Of a stretch of DNA of 33,850 nucleotides, positions 8,426 to 16,239 are shown one piece after another. Source of the DNA: Clostridia bacterium (GTDB lineage: Bacteria > Bacillota > Clostridia > Christensenellales > Aristaeellaceae). Under the pieces are notes generated by a model. That model was not told where the DNA came from. It did not search any database and saw only the letters and a program-made list of their open reading frames with translations. Positions within the stretch are counted from its first letter, which is position 1, and every line of letters begins with the position of its first letter. The translations under genes and the position numbers were made by a program. The stretch is from positions 1-33,850 of the forward strand of contig JAFQQT010000007.1 in the NCBI GenBank assembly GCA_017410455.1, given 5' to 3'.

Positions 8426-8458
8426 GGAGGGCGATCCCTGTCGGGGTTGCCCTCCTTT
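8426..8458 (+). terminator. terminator of the 51-residue gene
   Basis: GGAGGGC (8426-8432) pairs with GCCCTCC (8449-8455) and the stem continues inward through CCC/GGG to a TGTC loop. TTT follows. Confidence 0.88.
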
Positions 8459-8506
8459 CATATGCGGATTCTGCAGCCCGTGCAGGTTTTTTCAGGAAAT
8501 GCACCG

Positions 8507-8526
8507 AATATTTCCGTTGAAATATT
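8507..8526. promoter_or_regulatory. inverted repeat upstream of glycosidase gene
   Basis: AATATTTC (8507-8514) and GAAATATT (8519-8526) form a perfect 8-bp inverted repeat with a CGTT centre, about 85 bases upstream of the start at 8611. A possible -35 (TTGAAA, 8518-8523) overlaps the right arm. It has the size and symmetry of a repressor operator; the regulator is unknown. Confidence 0.45.
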
Positions 8527-8610
8527 TGAAGGGGCGCAGCATGTTCCTCCCTGATCATGCTCACCAATGCGGCGCAGAAGACGCCCCCTGCGCCACCCGG
8601 GAGGTATTGA

Positions 8611-10923
8611 GTGGATATCAACGCAATGCGCGAGACCTTTCTGCACCCGCCTGCGGAGTACAGCCCCGTCCCCTTCTGGTTCTGGAACGACACGCTGACC
8701 GAGGCGGAGCTGACCCGTCAGATAGATGACTTCCTCGCCCACGGCGTGGCGGGCTTCGTCATCCACCCGCGCAAGGGGCTCGACCCTGCCATCGGGTACA
8801 TGACCGACCGCTACTTGATGCTTGTCCGCCATGCGGTGGAGGAGGCGGCGGCACGCGGCATGCAGGTCATCCTCTACGACGAGGGCATGTACCCCTCCGG
8901 CTCCGCCCACGGCATGGTCGCGGCGGAAAACCCGGACTGGGCGGCGTGGTGCCTGACGGCAGCGGAAGCCGCAGGGGGAGAATTCGGAATTCGGAATCCG
9001 GAATTCGGAATTGAAGATGTGGAACCTTTTTCGCCGGAGGCAGGCGTGTTCTGCGTGCCCTATGAGGGACGGTGGTATGTGTTCCGGGAGGAGAAGTCCG
9101 GCGGGACGATCCGGGGGCTTTTCCCCGGGGAGGATGACGGGGAACCCTGCGCCCCCCTGGCGGCGGATCTGCTGAACCCCGAAGCCACCGCGGCCTTCAT
9201 CCGCCTGACCCATGAGCGGTATTTCGCCGCCATGCCGGAGCATTTCGGCAGGACGATCACCGCCTTCTTCACCGACGAGCCGGATCTGCTGGGGCGCAAC
9301 GCCCGGCGCGGGGCGCTCCCGTGGACGCGGGGGTTCCTGACGGAGTTCGGCGGCATGGGCGACCTGCCGGCGCTGTTCTTCGGCGAAGGCGAAAAGGCAG
9401 AGGCCATCCGCCGGCGCTACCGCCAGGCCATCAGCGCCCGCCTGAAGCGGACCTACTACCAGCCCCTGGCGGACTGGTGCGCCGCCCATGGCATTGCCCT
9501 GACCGGGCATCCCGCCAGGGGGGCGGACGTGGGGCTGCTCGCGCCCTTCCAGATCCCCGGGCAGGACGTGGTCTGGCGGCAGGTGTACCCCGGAAACGGC
9601 CTGACCGGCCCGGAGAGCGTGGCCGCAAAAGCCGCCGCCGACCATGCCCGCCACACGGGCAAGCGCCGCTGCTCGGTGGAGTACCTGGGCTGCTGCGGCC
9701 CGGAGGTCTCCCCCTGGGCAATGACCCCGGCGGACCTGAAGTGGTACACGGACTTCCTCCTCGCCCGGGGCGTGAACCTGCTCATCCCCCACGCCTTCTA
9801 CTACTCCCTGCGGGGCGACCGCAAGGACGAGCGCCCGCCGGACGTGGGCCCGGGCAACACCTGGTGGCCTTTCTTCGGGGAGTTCGCGGCCTACATGCGC
9901 CGCATGTCCTGGCTTCTGACGGACAGCGCGGATCAGAGCCGCACGGCCGTCCTCTGCACGGGTGACACCGTGCCGTGGGCGTGCTGCGCGCCGCTGTACG
10001 AGCATCAGGCGGGCTTCTGCTACCTCGAATGCAGCCTTCTGCCGGAATGCGCCGTGGCGCAGGGCGAGCTGCGCATCCGCCGTCAGCGTTACACCCATGT
10101 GGTGCTGGACGCGGCCATCCCGCTGACAGAACCGCAGCGCGCCGTGCTGGACGCCTTCGTCGCGGGCGGCGGCACGGTCATCGCGGGCGGGGAGGTGGCA
10201 ATGCGCATCGCTGAATTCCCGGCGGTGAAGATCCACCTGCCCCGCACCGGGCTGCGGGCGACCCACCTCGTCAAGGGCGGCAGGCATTTCTACCTCCTCT
10301 TCAACCAGGAGGATGCGTACAACTGCAGCGACGTCTACCCCGCCGAAGAGGGCAACGCCCAGTGGTGGGATCCGTGGACGGGGGAGATCCGCCCCGCCCG
10401 GCGCAACCAATTCGGCGCATACGGGCTGCAGCTCTTCCGCCACGAGAGCATCGTGCTGTGCATCGACCCGGACACGGCGCAGCAGCCCATCCCCGCCCCT
10501 GATAACCCCTGGGCAGAGGAGCGGCCGATCTTCGCCTGGCCCGTGCGGACGGAAGGGTGGACCCTCACCCGCTCCGACGGCGTGACCGCCACCCTTGCCA
10601 CCAACGACATGGTGCGCCTGCCCGGCTGGGAGACAATCCCCGGCTGGGAGCATTACTCGGGCACGGTGACCTACGAAACGGACTTCCGCCCCATGGCCGG
10701 CGGCGTCTTCGACCTGGGCGAGGTTCACGGCACAGCCCGCGTCTGGGTGGACGGCGCGTACGCCGGCTGCCGCATGTGGGCACCTTACTTCTTCCCCGTG
10801 CCGATGGACGCACCCGACGTCCATCTGCGGGTGGAGGTCACCAACACCCCCGCCAACGCCATGGACGGCGTCGCCCTCCCCAGCGGCATCCTGGGCTCAG
10901 CGCCCGCAAAACCGCACGACTGA
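8611..10923 (+). CDS. GH106-like glycoside hydrolase (alpha-L-rhamnosidase type)
   Basis: 770 residues, no signal peptide. The N-terminus PFWFWND, then GFVIHPRKGLD and ILYDEGMYPSG, is characteristic of GH106-related proteins with a TIM-barrel core. FFTDEPDLLG (about residues 217-226) carries likely catalytic acids. The C-terminal 200 residues are beta-rich, with a galactose-binding-type sandwich (VRLPGWETIPGWEHYSGTVTYETDF, then DLGEVHGTARVWVDG). It probably removes rhamnose or a related sugar inside the cell. The start is GTG, chosen by GGGAGG six bases upstream. Odd feature: residues about 123-135 (EFGIRNPEFGIE) come from a GAATTCGGAATT repeat inserted in frame. BI-1 follows 35 bases later. 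Confidence 0.8.
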   Translation: MDINAMRETFLHPPAEYSPVPFWFWNDTLTEAELTRQIDDFLAHGVAGFVIHPRKGLDPAIGYMTDRYLMLVRHAVEEAAARGMQVILYDEGMYPSGSAHGMVAAENPDWAAWCLTAAEAAGGEFGIRNPEFGIEDVEPFSPEAGVFCVPYEGRWYVFREEKSGGTIRGLFPGEDDGEPCAPLAADLLNPEATAAFIRLTHERYFAAMPEHFGRTITAFFTDEPDLLGRNARRGALPWTRGFLTEFGGMGDLPALFFGEGEKAEAIRRRYRQAISARLKRTYYQPLADWCAAHGIALTGHPARGADVGLLAPFQIPGQDVVWRQVYPGNGLTGPESVAAKAAADHARHTGKRRCSVEYLGCCGPEVSPWAMTPADLKWYTDFLLARGVNLLIPHAFYYSLRGDRKDERPPDVGPGNTWWPFFGEFAAYMRRMSWLLTDSADQSRTAVLCTGDTVPWACCAPLYEHQAGFCYLECSLLPECAVAQGELRIRRQRYTHVVLDAAIPLTEPQRAVLDAFVAGGGTVIAGGEVAMRIAEFPAVKIHLPRTGLRATHLVKGGRHFYLLFNQEDAYNCSDVYPAEEGNAQWWDPWTGEIRPARRNQFGAYGLQLFRHESIVLCIDPDTAQQPIPAPDNPWAEERPIFAWPVRTEGWTLTRSDGVTATLATNDMVRLPGWETIPGWEHYSGTVTYETDFRPMAGGVFDLGEVHGTARVWVDGAYAGCRMWAPYFFPVPMDAPDVHLRVEVTNTPANAMDGVALPSGILGSAPAKPHD
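8981..9013. repeat. GAATTCGGAATT repeat inside coding sequence
   Basis: Tandem/palindromic copies of GAATTCGGAATTC with an EcoRI-like core, in frame, encoding an EFGIRNPEFGIE stretch that looks like a linker. Related motifs occur at the 3' end of aroQ (21016-21032) and of the acyltransferase (23979-24011). Confidence 0.7.
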
Positions 10924-10958
10924 CCCCGACCGGCACACACAGAAAGGAGAACATCACA

Positions 10959-11630
10959 ATGATCAGCAGCAAGGAACGCAAACTCGAGCGCATGGCCAGC
11001 GGCCTGCCGGACGTCCTCTCCCCCAGCATGTACAACGTCGCCATGATGGGCACGGTGCTCTACGGCTTCATCGTCAATGCGGTGATGGTGGCGCTGCTGG
11101 GCGACTCCCTCTACGGGGTCAACCCCATCGGCTTTTACATCGGCTACTTCATCAGCTGTATCGCGGGCACCTTCATCGCCGCCTCTGACAAGCCTGCGCT
11201 CAGCTTCCTGGGCTACAACCTCATCGTGCTGCCCATCGGCCTGCTGCTGTGCCTGACGCTGCCGGGCTACAGCTCGGGATTGGTGATGCAGGCCATCCTC
11301 CTCACGGCGGGCATCGTGCTGGTGATGCTGGCGCTGGGCGGCCTGTATCCGCAGCTGTTCCTGTCCATGGGGCGCGCGCTGGGCGTCTGCCTGCTGGTGG
11401 GGTGCGTGCTGTCGCTGCTGTCCTGGTTCATTTCGGGCCTGAGCAGCTTCCTGGTCTACGGCTTCGCGGTCCTCTTCAGCCTCTACATCGGCTATGACCT
11501 GGCCAGGGCGCAGCTTTACCCCAGGACGCTGGACAACGCCATCGATTCCGCCATCGACATCTACCTGGACATCATCAACCTGTTCCTGCGCATCCTGAGC
11601 ATCCTGGCCAGGCTCCGGGGCGACGACTGA
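10959..11630 (+). CDS. Bax inhibitor-1/YccA family membrane protein
   Basis: 223 residues with about seven predicted membrane helices from residue 22 to 175. The C-terminal signature GYDLARAQLYPRTLDNAID followed by IYLDIINLFLRIL is diagnostic of the BI-1 (TMBIM) family, where the acidic residues of the last segments gate calcium leak in characterised members. AAAGGAGA at 10943-10950 sets the ATG. It lies 35 bases after the glycosidase and may be co-transcribed with it; no functional link is evident. Confidence 0.88.
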   Translation: MISSKERKLERMASGLPDVLSPSMYNVAMMGTVLYGFIVNAVMVALLGDSLYGVNPIGFYIGYFISCIAGTFIAASDKPALSFLGYNLIVLPIGLLLCLTLPGYSSGLVMQAILLTAGIVLVMLALGGLYPQLFLSMGRALGVCLLVGCVLSLLSWFISGLSSFLVYGFAVLFSLYIGYDLARAQLYPRTLDNAIDSAIDIYLDIINLFLRILSILARLRGDD

Positions 11631-11645
11631 ACCTGCACAACAAAA

Positions 11646-11846
11646 CATCGCCGGAGAAGCCTCACAGCCTCTCCGACGATGCGTGTCGAAAAAGTGGCTG
11701 CGGCCACTTTTTCGAGGAAAGGAGGGATTCCGCTTCTGCGGAAGCGGGCATTTTTCACTGTCAGCCAGGGCTGACGGCCGTGAAAAATGTAAGGAATGGT
11801 TTCGGCTGATGCCGAAACCGCCCCGCCCCGCCGGGAAACCCGGCGG
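11646..11846. repeat. array of six stacked perfect hairpins
   Basis: The gene-free stretch after 11630 is almost entirely hairpins: CATCG-CGGAGA/TCTCCG-CGATG (11646-11681, one mismatch); a 13-bp stem TCGAAAAAGTGGC with TGCG loop (11686-11715); CCGCTTC with TGCG loop (11730-11747); a long one with CATTTTTCAC outer and GTCAGC inner stems (11749-11789); GGTTTCGGC with TGAT loop (11798-11819); CCGCCGGG with AAA loop (11828-11846). No plausible coding frame on either strand. It looks like a composite intergenic repeat rather than a simple terminator. Confidence 0.75.
11651..11675. repeat. 25-nt direct repeat, copy 1 of 2
   Basis: A hairpin with CGGAGA/TCTCCG arms and an AGCCTCACAGCC loop. It is identical to 11906-11930; the two copies bracket the hairpin array. 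Confidence 0.85.
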
Positions 11847-11905
11847 ATACGATTTCAGTCTGCCGACGGCGAATGAGTGGACTATGGTTTTTTGACAGCC
11901 TGCAA

Positions 11906-11937
11906 CCGGAGAAGCCTCACAGCCTCTCCGGCGTTTT
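11906..11937 (+). terminator. terminator hairpin containing 25-nt direct repeat, copy 2
   Basis: CCGGAGA (11906-11912) pairs with TCTCCGG (11925-11931), and GTTTTT follows on the plus strand. It can end transcription from the BI-1 gene. Bases 11906-11930 repeat 11651-11675 exactly. Confidence 0.8.
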
Positions 11938-12037
11938 TCATTGTCCTTTTTCCAGCTCCTCCACCGGAATGATCCACGCGTCGTCGCCGCTGATGAGCAG
12001 CCATTTGTCGTCATGGGAGAAGGCCGTGCCTCCTGTG
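11938..12037 (-). pseudogene. out-of-frame C-terminal continuation of the propeller-like gene
   Basis: Reads GTAFSHDDKWLLISGDDAW then IIPVEELEKGQ before a TGA at 11938-11940. It has the composition and strand pattern of a final propeller blade and no start codon or ribosome site of its own. Best explained as the displaced end of the gene above. Confidence 0.55.
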
Positions 12038-13459
12038 TCAGACCCTCTCCAGCCGCCAGAACTTCTTCTCCGGCGCCTCCTCCGCGAAGGGGTTGATATC
12101 GCCCATCTCCTCGACGATGTACATGCACCCGTCAATGACCGGCACATTCCGTACGGACGCAGTCCCCTTGAATGTGTGTTTCGACACCAGCCGCCCCGTC
12201 CGGTCGAAGAGCAGCAGATCCCTGCCGGTCTTCGTGGCCGTGAGCAGGCCGTCTGCGCCCAGGCCGGTGAAGTAGACCCGGTCCTCCAGCACGATCTCCA
12301 TCAGCGCGCCCGTCGCCACATCAAAGGCGATCACCTGCTGCGTGAAGGGGTCCTGCGCCCAGTACACACAGCCGTCCACCGCCGCCGGCTGATCAAAGGG
12401 CACGACCCGCCGGGGGACGATGCGCTCCTCTGCGGCGCACAGGCCGCCATCCAGGAGCGTGAAGCCGCACTGCTCCTTCGTGCGCCAGAAGGACGCGAAG
12501 CGCTGCAGCTCCTCCAGCCAACCCAGCTTGCCGAAGCAGCCCCGGGGCAGCCGACCCTCATGCAGGATGCTGCCATCGGCGATGGACAGCTCCCACACCC
12601 GGGCATTCGCCTGCGTGCCGTAATCTGAGACCAGCAGCGTCCCCGGGCGGCCATGGTCGGAGAGGTTAAAGGCCGTCACGCCCTCCGGCCGGAAGGCCCA
12701 CAGCACCGTGCCATCCGCTGTCATGCGCAGCACCGTGTCCGGGCGGTGCCCGCCAAAGGCAACGCCCACATACTCCCCAGCCGGGGCGCAGGGCTCCTTG
12801 TGCCGCCAGTCCACCTGCACGCTGCCGCCCGTGGGCAGGGCGACTTCCCGCATCACCGGCGCGCGGTACAGCAGGGAGGGCGAAGCCTGCGCCAGCTGCG
12901 GCGGTGCGTCCTCCGGCGCGACAGGCACAGCGCGATAAGCGTTCTTGCGCTTCTTCAGCGCAGCCATACGGGCGGTGACCGCGTCATAGACAGCTGAGCC
13001 CTGCGTCACCTGGCGGGGCGGGAACTCCGCGTCCTCCAGCAGGGACACGCCCAGCGCTTCCTCGCAAAGGGCGAGCTGCTCCTCCACGTCGGTGCATTTG
13101 GCGATCAGCTTCAGCGCGGCGGTCGCCCGGTCATCACCGAAGATGGCCGGCGAGAAGCGGTCGACCTTGCTGCTGCGCCCCATCATGTCGCAGGTGACCA
13201 GCGCCGCCGTACGCTTGCCGCCCTCAAACAGCAGCAGCTGGAACATGTCATCGTCAAAGTAATGGAAATACAGGCACACGCCGGGGATGCGCCTGGCCAG
13301 CTTCTCCAGCGACTGCGCGCCGCGATCCGGTGCGCCGGGGGCGGGAAGGATGGTCGTCCAGCCGGAGCCGTGGGTACGGATGGTCTCGCCCTTCTTCAGC
13401 AGGGGCAGCACGGCGGATGCGTCGCCGGGGATGTGCAGCGTTGTCAGCGTCAGGCCCAT
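12038..13459 (-). CDS. unrecognised protein with beta-propeller-like C-terminal half
   Basis: 473 residues, no signal peptide. Residues 1-175 are a mixed domain I do not recognise. From about 195 to the end, repeated blocks such as TVLRMTADGTVLWAF, GTLLVSDYGTQANARVWELSIADGSIL, QQVIAFDVATGALMEIV and DLLLFDRTGRLVSKHTF look like propeller blades of the PQQ/WD type. The frame stops at RLERV, but a different frame immediately continues for about 30 codons (down to 11938) with another blade-like stretch, GTAFSHDDKWLLISGDDAW. A one-base change near 12040-12050 would join them, so the annotated end is probably truncated by a frameshift or sequencing error. The start at 13459 has only a weak ribosome site (GGAGG at about 13467-13471). 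Confidence 0.7.
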   Translation of the reverse strand: MGLTLTTLHIPGDASAVLPLLKKGETIRTHGSGWTTILPAPGAPDRGAQSLEKLARRIPGVCLYFHYFDDDMFQLLLFEGGKRTAALVTCDMMGRSSKVDRFSPAIFGDDRATAALKLIAKCTDVEEQLALCEEALGVSLLEDAEFPPRQVTQGSAVYDAVTARMAALKKRKNAYRAVPVAPEDAPPQLAQASPSLLYRAPVMREVALPTGGSVQVDWRHKEPCAPAGEYVGVAFGGHRPDTVLRMTADGTVLWAFRPEGVTAFNLSDHGRPGTLLVSDYGTQANARVWELSIADGSILHEGRLPRGCFGKLGWLEELQRFASFWRTKEQCGFTLLDGGLCAAEERIVPRRVVPFDQPAAVDGCVYWAQDPFTQQVIAFDVATGALMEIVLEDRVYFTGLGADGLLTATKTGRDLLLFDRTGRLVSKHTFKGTASVRNVPVIDGCMYIVEEMGDINPFAEEAPEKKFWRLERV

Positions 13460-13594
13460 TCGTGAAATCCTCCGATCTCGTTTTCTCCATCATAGCACAC
13501 CACCTGCAGGCTGTGCAAGCGGCGCTCTGCCTGTATATACGCATCAAGGGCGCGGATCGTTTCACCGCAGCCGGATCCGTGCTGAAAAATCAGG

Positions 13595-13623
13595 TTGACA
13601 AGCACGACGAAATCCGGTATGCT
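13595..13623 (+). promoter_or_regulatory. promoter of secreted FMN-binding-fold gene
   Basis: TTGACA (13595-13600), 17-base spacer, TATGCT (13618-13623); about 70 bases upstream of the ATG at 13694. Confidence 0.8.
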
Positions 13624-13693
13624 GGAAACACAAAGGGACGCTGCGCACAAATGAATCAACCGCAGCCCCGCAACGAGAAAGGATGGTATCCCC

Positions 13694-14182
13694 ATGAAGA
13701 AGTTCATCGCCCTGCTGCTGTGCCTGCTGATGGTGCTGCCCGTGGCCGCCCTGGCCGAGGAGACCGTCGACGTGTTCACCTCCGCCTCCACCGCCAACTA
13801 CTACGGCGCTTACGGCCTGACCGGCGACGACCTGATGAACGCTGTCAACAGCCAGTCCGGCTGCTACATCGTCTGCACCACCAACCCCGACGGCTCCCCC
13901 AACGCGGGCTACTTCATCTTCGCCATCAAGAAGCTGGATGACAAGTACTACCTGCAGCTGGGTCTGGCCCCGAACCAGTCCCTGGCGAACCTGAACGCCA
14001 ATGGCGAGGGCCTGGCCGTGTACGCCGCCAACCCCGTCGAGGGCGGCAAGGACTACGCCGTCTCCGGCGCCCGCATCCGCTTCGTGGCCATCCAGGATCA
14101 GGCCATCCTCGACGCCCTGCTGGTTGACGCCCGCCAGGGTGCGCTCTTCTTCGAGATCGTCGACGTGCAGCCCCTGGGCTAA
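13694..14182 (+). CDS. secreted pyridoxamine 5'-phosphate oxidase-like (FMN-binding split-barrel) protein
   Basis: 162 residues. A signal peptide (MKKF, leucine-rich core, ALA/EE near residue 21) is followed by a split-barrel-like fold: a start helix (LMNAVNSQSGCYIVCTTNPDGSPNAGYF), then YYLQLGLAPNQSLANLNANGEGLAVY, a KDYAVSGARIRF strand pair, and a final FFEIVDVQPLG. This resembles flavin-binding PNPOx-type proteins, but export is unusual for the fold, so a redox role at the surface is a guess. AAAGGATGG lies upstream of the ATG. It is monocistronic, with its own promoter and terminator. Confidence 0.7.
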   Translation: MKKFIALLLCLLMVLPVAALAEETVDVFTSASTANYYGAYGLTGDDLMNAVNSQSGCYIVCTTNPDGSPNAGYFIFAIKKLDDKYYLQLGLAPNQSLANLNANGEGLAVYAANPVEGGKDYAVSGARIRFVAIQDQAILDALLVDARQGALFFEIVDVQPLG

Positions 14183-14200
14183 GCAACAAGTCGATTCCGA

Positions 14201-14228
14201 CCTCCGCTCTGTGAAGGGCGGGGGTTTT
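14201..14228 (+). terminator. terminator of secreted FMN-binding-fold gene
   Basis: CCTCCGC (14201-14207) pairs with GCGGGGG (14218-14224, one G-T pair), then TTTT. Confidence 0.8.
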
Positions 14229-14265
14229 CGCATGGCTTCCGCTGCGTTTGCCCCTCCACAAGCGT

Positions 14266-14307
14266 AAAAAAGAACCCCGCTGCCCGAATGACCGGACGGC
14301 GGGGTTC
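14266..14307 (-). terminator. terminator of LRR_5 gene at 14323
   Basis: GAACCCCGC (14272-14280) and GCGGGGTTC (14299-14307) form a perfect 9-bp stem; the A-run at 14266-14270 is the T-run on the minus strand. Confidence 0.9.
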
Positions 14308-14322
14308 GCGTTGCGTGGGGGA

Positions 14323-15333
14323 TCAGTCCTGCAGGGCGTTGAAGGTCGCGCGGGCCTCCTCGTCCAGGGAATCGGGCAGCTTATCGGGCCTGCGCAGGTT
14401 CGGGCACTTCCAGAAGGCGCTCATGGGCACGGTCTGCAGCTTGTCGTTGAGCTGGATCTCCTCCAGCGCCGTGCAGCTGCCGAAGGCCATCGGGCAGATG
14501 ATGCGCAGCTGGTCCGGCAGGGCGATGCGGCGCAGGGAGGTGCAGCTGCTGAAGGTGGACATGTGCAGCATGTTCAGCGCCGGGGGCAGGTTGACCTCCT
14601 CCAGGTCGGAGCAGCCGGCGAAGACGCCGCCGCCCAGGAAGGTGACGCTCTGGGCCACGCGGACGCTGCGGAGGGAGGGGCACTCGGCGAAGGCGAAGTG
14701 GCCCACACAGTTGAGGCCCTCGGGCAGGGTGACCTCGCGGAGGTAGTCGTTGCCGTAGAAGCAGCTGCCCATCACCTCGCGCACGGGGTAGCCCTCGAAC
14801 TCGGCGGGGACGGTCAGGTTTTCGGCGTTGCCGTTGTACTCCAGCAGCAGTACCTTCTTGTTGGGTGTGATGGAGTAGTGCCAGTCACCGCTCTCCTTGC
14901 CCAGGAGCTGCTCATCCACCGGGTCGGGCATGACGTCGGTGCGGTAGGAGATGTCATGGTCGATAGCGAAGGCCTGCGCGCAGGATCCCAGCGGGGTGTG
15001 GATGCACAGGCTGTGGCTGTTGGAGAAGGCATCCTCGTGGATCTCGGTCACCGTATCGGGAACCCAGATATCCGACAGGCGCTTGTCGTTGCTGAAGGCA
15101 TACTTGCCGATGGTGCGCACCGAGTCGGGGATAATGATGGTGCAGGCATTGTTGGGTCCGATAAAGCCGTGGCCCAGCGCCGTCACGGGGCGGCCCAGGA
15201 GCGTATCGGGGATGTGCAGCTCCGCGCGGTTTCCGTGGCAGGCGTGCAGGCAGATGCTGCCATCGAAGCGCAGCGTGTATTCCCAGCGGCCAACGCGATG
15301 GTACCCGACCGGGGCCAGTTTCCAGGTCTTCAT
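14323..15333 (-). CDS. BspA-type leucine-rich repeat (LRR_5) protein
   Basis: 336 residues. Two LRR_5 blocks are each introduced by a cap of the form yxG...hxIPxxhxGxPV: LHIPDTLLGRPVTALG and LTVPAEFEGYPVREV. They are followed by 22-23-residue repeats such as LREVTLPEGLNCVGHFAFAECPSL and DLEEVNLPPALNMLHMSTFSSCTSL. A capping strand of the SCAQAFAIDHDISYR type ends block one. LRR_5 proteins bind proteins or glycans; many are surface-exposed, but here there is no signal peptide or anchor, so it should be cytosolic unless exported in an unusual way. The ATG at 15333 is set by AAAGGAGAG. It has its own terminator. Confidence 0.88.
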   Translation of the reverse strand: MKTWKLAPVGYHRVGRWEYTLRFDGSICLHACHGNRAELHIPDTLLGRPVTALGHGFIGPNNACTIIIPDSVRTIGKYAFSNDKRLSDIWVPDTVTEIHEDAFSNSHSLCIHTPLGSCAQAFAIDHDISYRTDVMPDPVDEQLLGKESGDWHYSITPNKKVLLLEYNGNAENLTVPAEFEGYPVREVMGSCFYGNDYLREVTLPEGLNCVGHFAFAECPSLRSVRVAQSVTFLGGGVFAGCSDLEEVNLPPALNMLHMSTFSSCTSLRRIALPDQLRIICPMAFGSCTALEEIQLNDKLQTVPMSAFWKCPNLRRPDKLPDSLDEEARATFNALQD

Positions 15334-15362
15334 AACAGTTCTCTCCTTTCCTGTTCCGGATG

Positions 15363-15384
15363 GCATTCCTGCTGGCAGGAATGC
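15363..15384. promoter_or_regulatory. 22-bp palindrome upstream of LRR_5 gene
   Basis: GCATTCCTGC (15363-15372) and GCAGGAATGC (15375-15384) are perfect arms around TG, about 30 bases before the LRR_5 start at 15333. On the plus strand GTTTT follows; nothing on that strand needs a terminator here. It may be an operator or a leader hairpin. Confidence 0.45.
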
Positions 15385-15502
15385 GTTTTGTGGTCATTCT
15401 CAGCGGAGGCTGCGCGGCAGGGATAAGCGCCGGCAGCTCCCGTGTACCTATACAACGCAGGACGTCCCCCTTTTTCACGCATGGGCAGAAAATTCTCAGG
15501 GG

Positions 15503-16144
15503 TCATCCTGCCCAGGCGAAGGTCGCCGGTCTGCAGCCGGCGAAGGCGTCCACGCCCACATAGGCAACGCTGCGGGGCAGGGGGCCGGGGGACAGCATCC
15601 CGCAGCCCTCGAAGGCGTAATCGTCGATGCACTGCAGCCCCTGGGGCCACGGGCAGTCCCGGAGGCTCCCGCAGGCGGCAAAGGCCCGCTCGCCGATGGT
15701 ATGCAGCGCGCCGGGCAGCCATGCCGCCCGCAGGCTGGTGCAGCCCTCAAAGACGCCCTCGGGCAGCTCCTGCACGCCGTCGGGGAGGCTGATCTCCTCC
15801 AGCGCTCCACAGAAGCTGAAGGCGTCCCGGCCCAGGGTGCGCAGGCTCCGGGGCAGCCGCACACGCTGCAGGCTCCTGCAGCAGTAGAAGGCCATTTCGC
15901 CAATCTCCAGCACCCCCTCGGGGATGATGGCCGCCTCCACAGGGTCGGCAGCCATGCCATCCCGCCCGATGGGGCACTGATCCTCCCGGAAGAGCTGCGC
16001 CGCCAGGCGGATCACCGGCCGGCCGGCAATGCGCCGGGGGATGCACACCGTGCCGCCGGGCCCGTTGTAGGCCATGAGGGTCACCTGCCCGTTCGCATCG
16101 GTGGTGTAGCGCCAGAATCCATAATACATTTCGTGCCCGATCAT
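15503..16144 (-). CDS. LRR_5 protein
   Basis: 213 residues. An N-terminal cap (VTLMAYNGPGGTVCIPRRI, then AGRPVIRL) leads into about six LRR_5 repeats, for example GVLEIGEMAFYCCRSLQRVRLPRSL and GVQELPEGVFEGCTSLRAAWLPGAL. No signal peptide, no membrane helix. Three ATG codons in a row occur at 16150, 16147 and 16144, directly after AAAGGAGG; 16144 has the best spacing (seven bases). It ends without a clear terminator, 170 bases before the next LRR gene, so read-through is possible. Confidence 0.85.
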   Translation of the reverse strand: MIGHEMYYGFWRYTTDANGQVTLMAYNGPGGTVCIPRRIAGRPVIRLAAQLFREDQCPIGRDGMAADPVEAAIIPEGVLEIGEMAFYCCRSLQRVRLPRSLRTLGRDAFSFCGALEEISLPDGVQELPEGVFEGCTSLRAAWLPGALHTIGERAFAACGSLRDCPWPQGLQCIDDYAFEGCGMLSPGPLPRSVAYVGVDAFAGCRPATFAWAG

Positions 16145-16180
16145 CATCATTCCTCCTTTTGCTGTTTCCTTTTGGCAGAA

Positions 16181-16213
16181 AAGCCCCCGCCTGTTCCGGA
16201 CAGACGGGGGAAA
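16181..16213 (-). terminator. terminator of LRR_5 gene at 16240
   Basis: CCCCCG-c-CTGT (16184-16194) pairs with ACAG-a-CGGGGG (16200-16210). The A-run at 16178-16182 gives TTTT on the minus strand. Confidence 0.82.
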
Positions 16214-16239
16214 GGGGCATTGGGGAGAGGGGCCCGCCA

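Noticed and set aside
8458-10824. Very long open frame antisense to the glycosidase
   Set aside because: It mirrors the GC-rich codon pattern of the plus-strand gene, has low-complexity His/Arg/Gly-rich content and no ribosome site. The same applies to other long antisense frames, for example 2848-4806 (+) and 27419-29155 (-).
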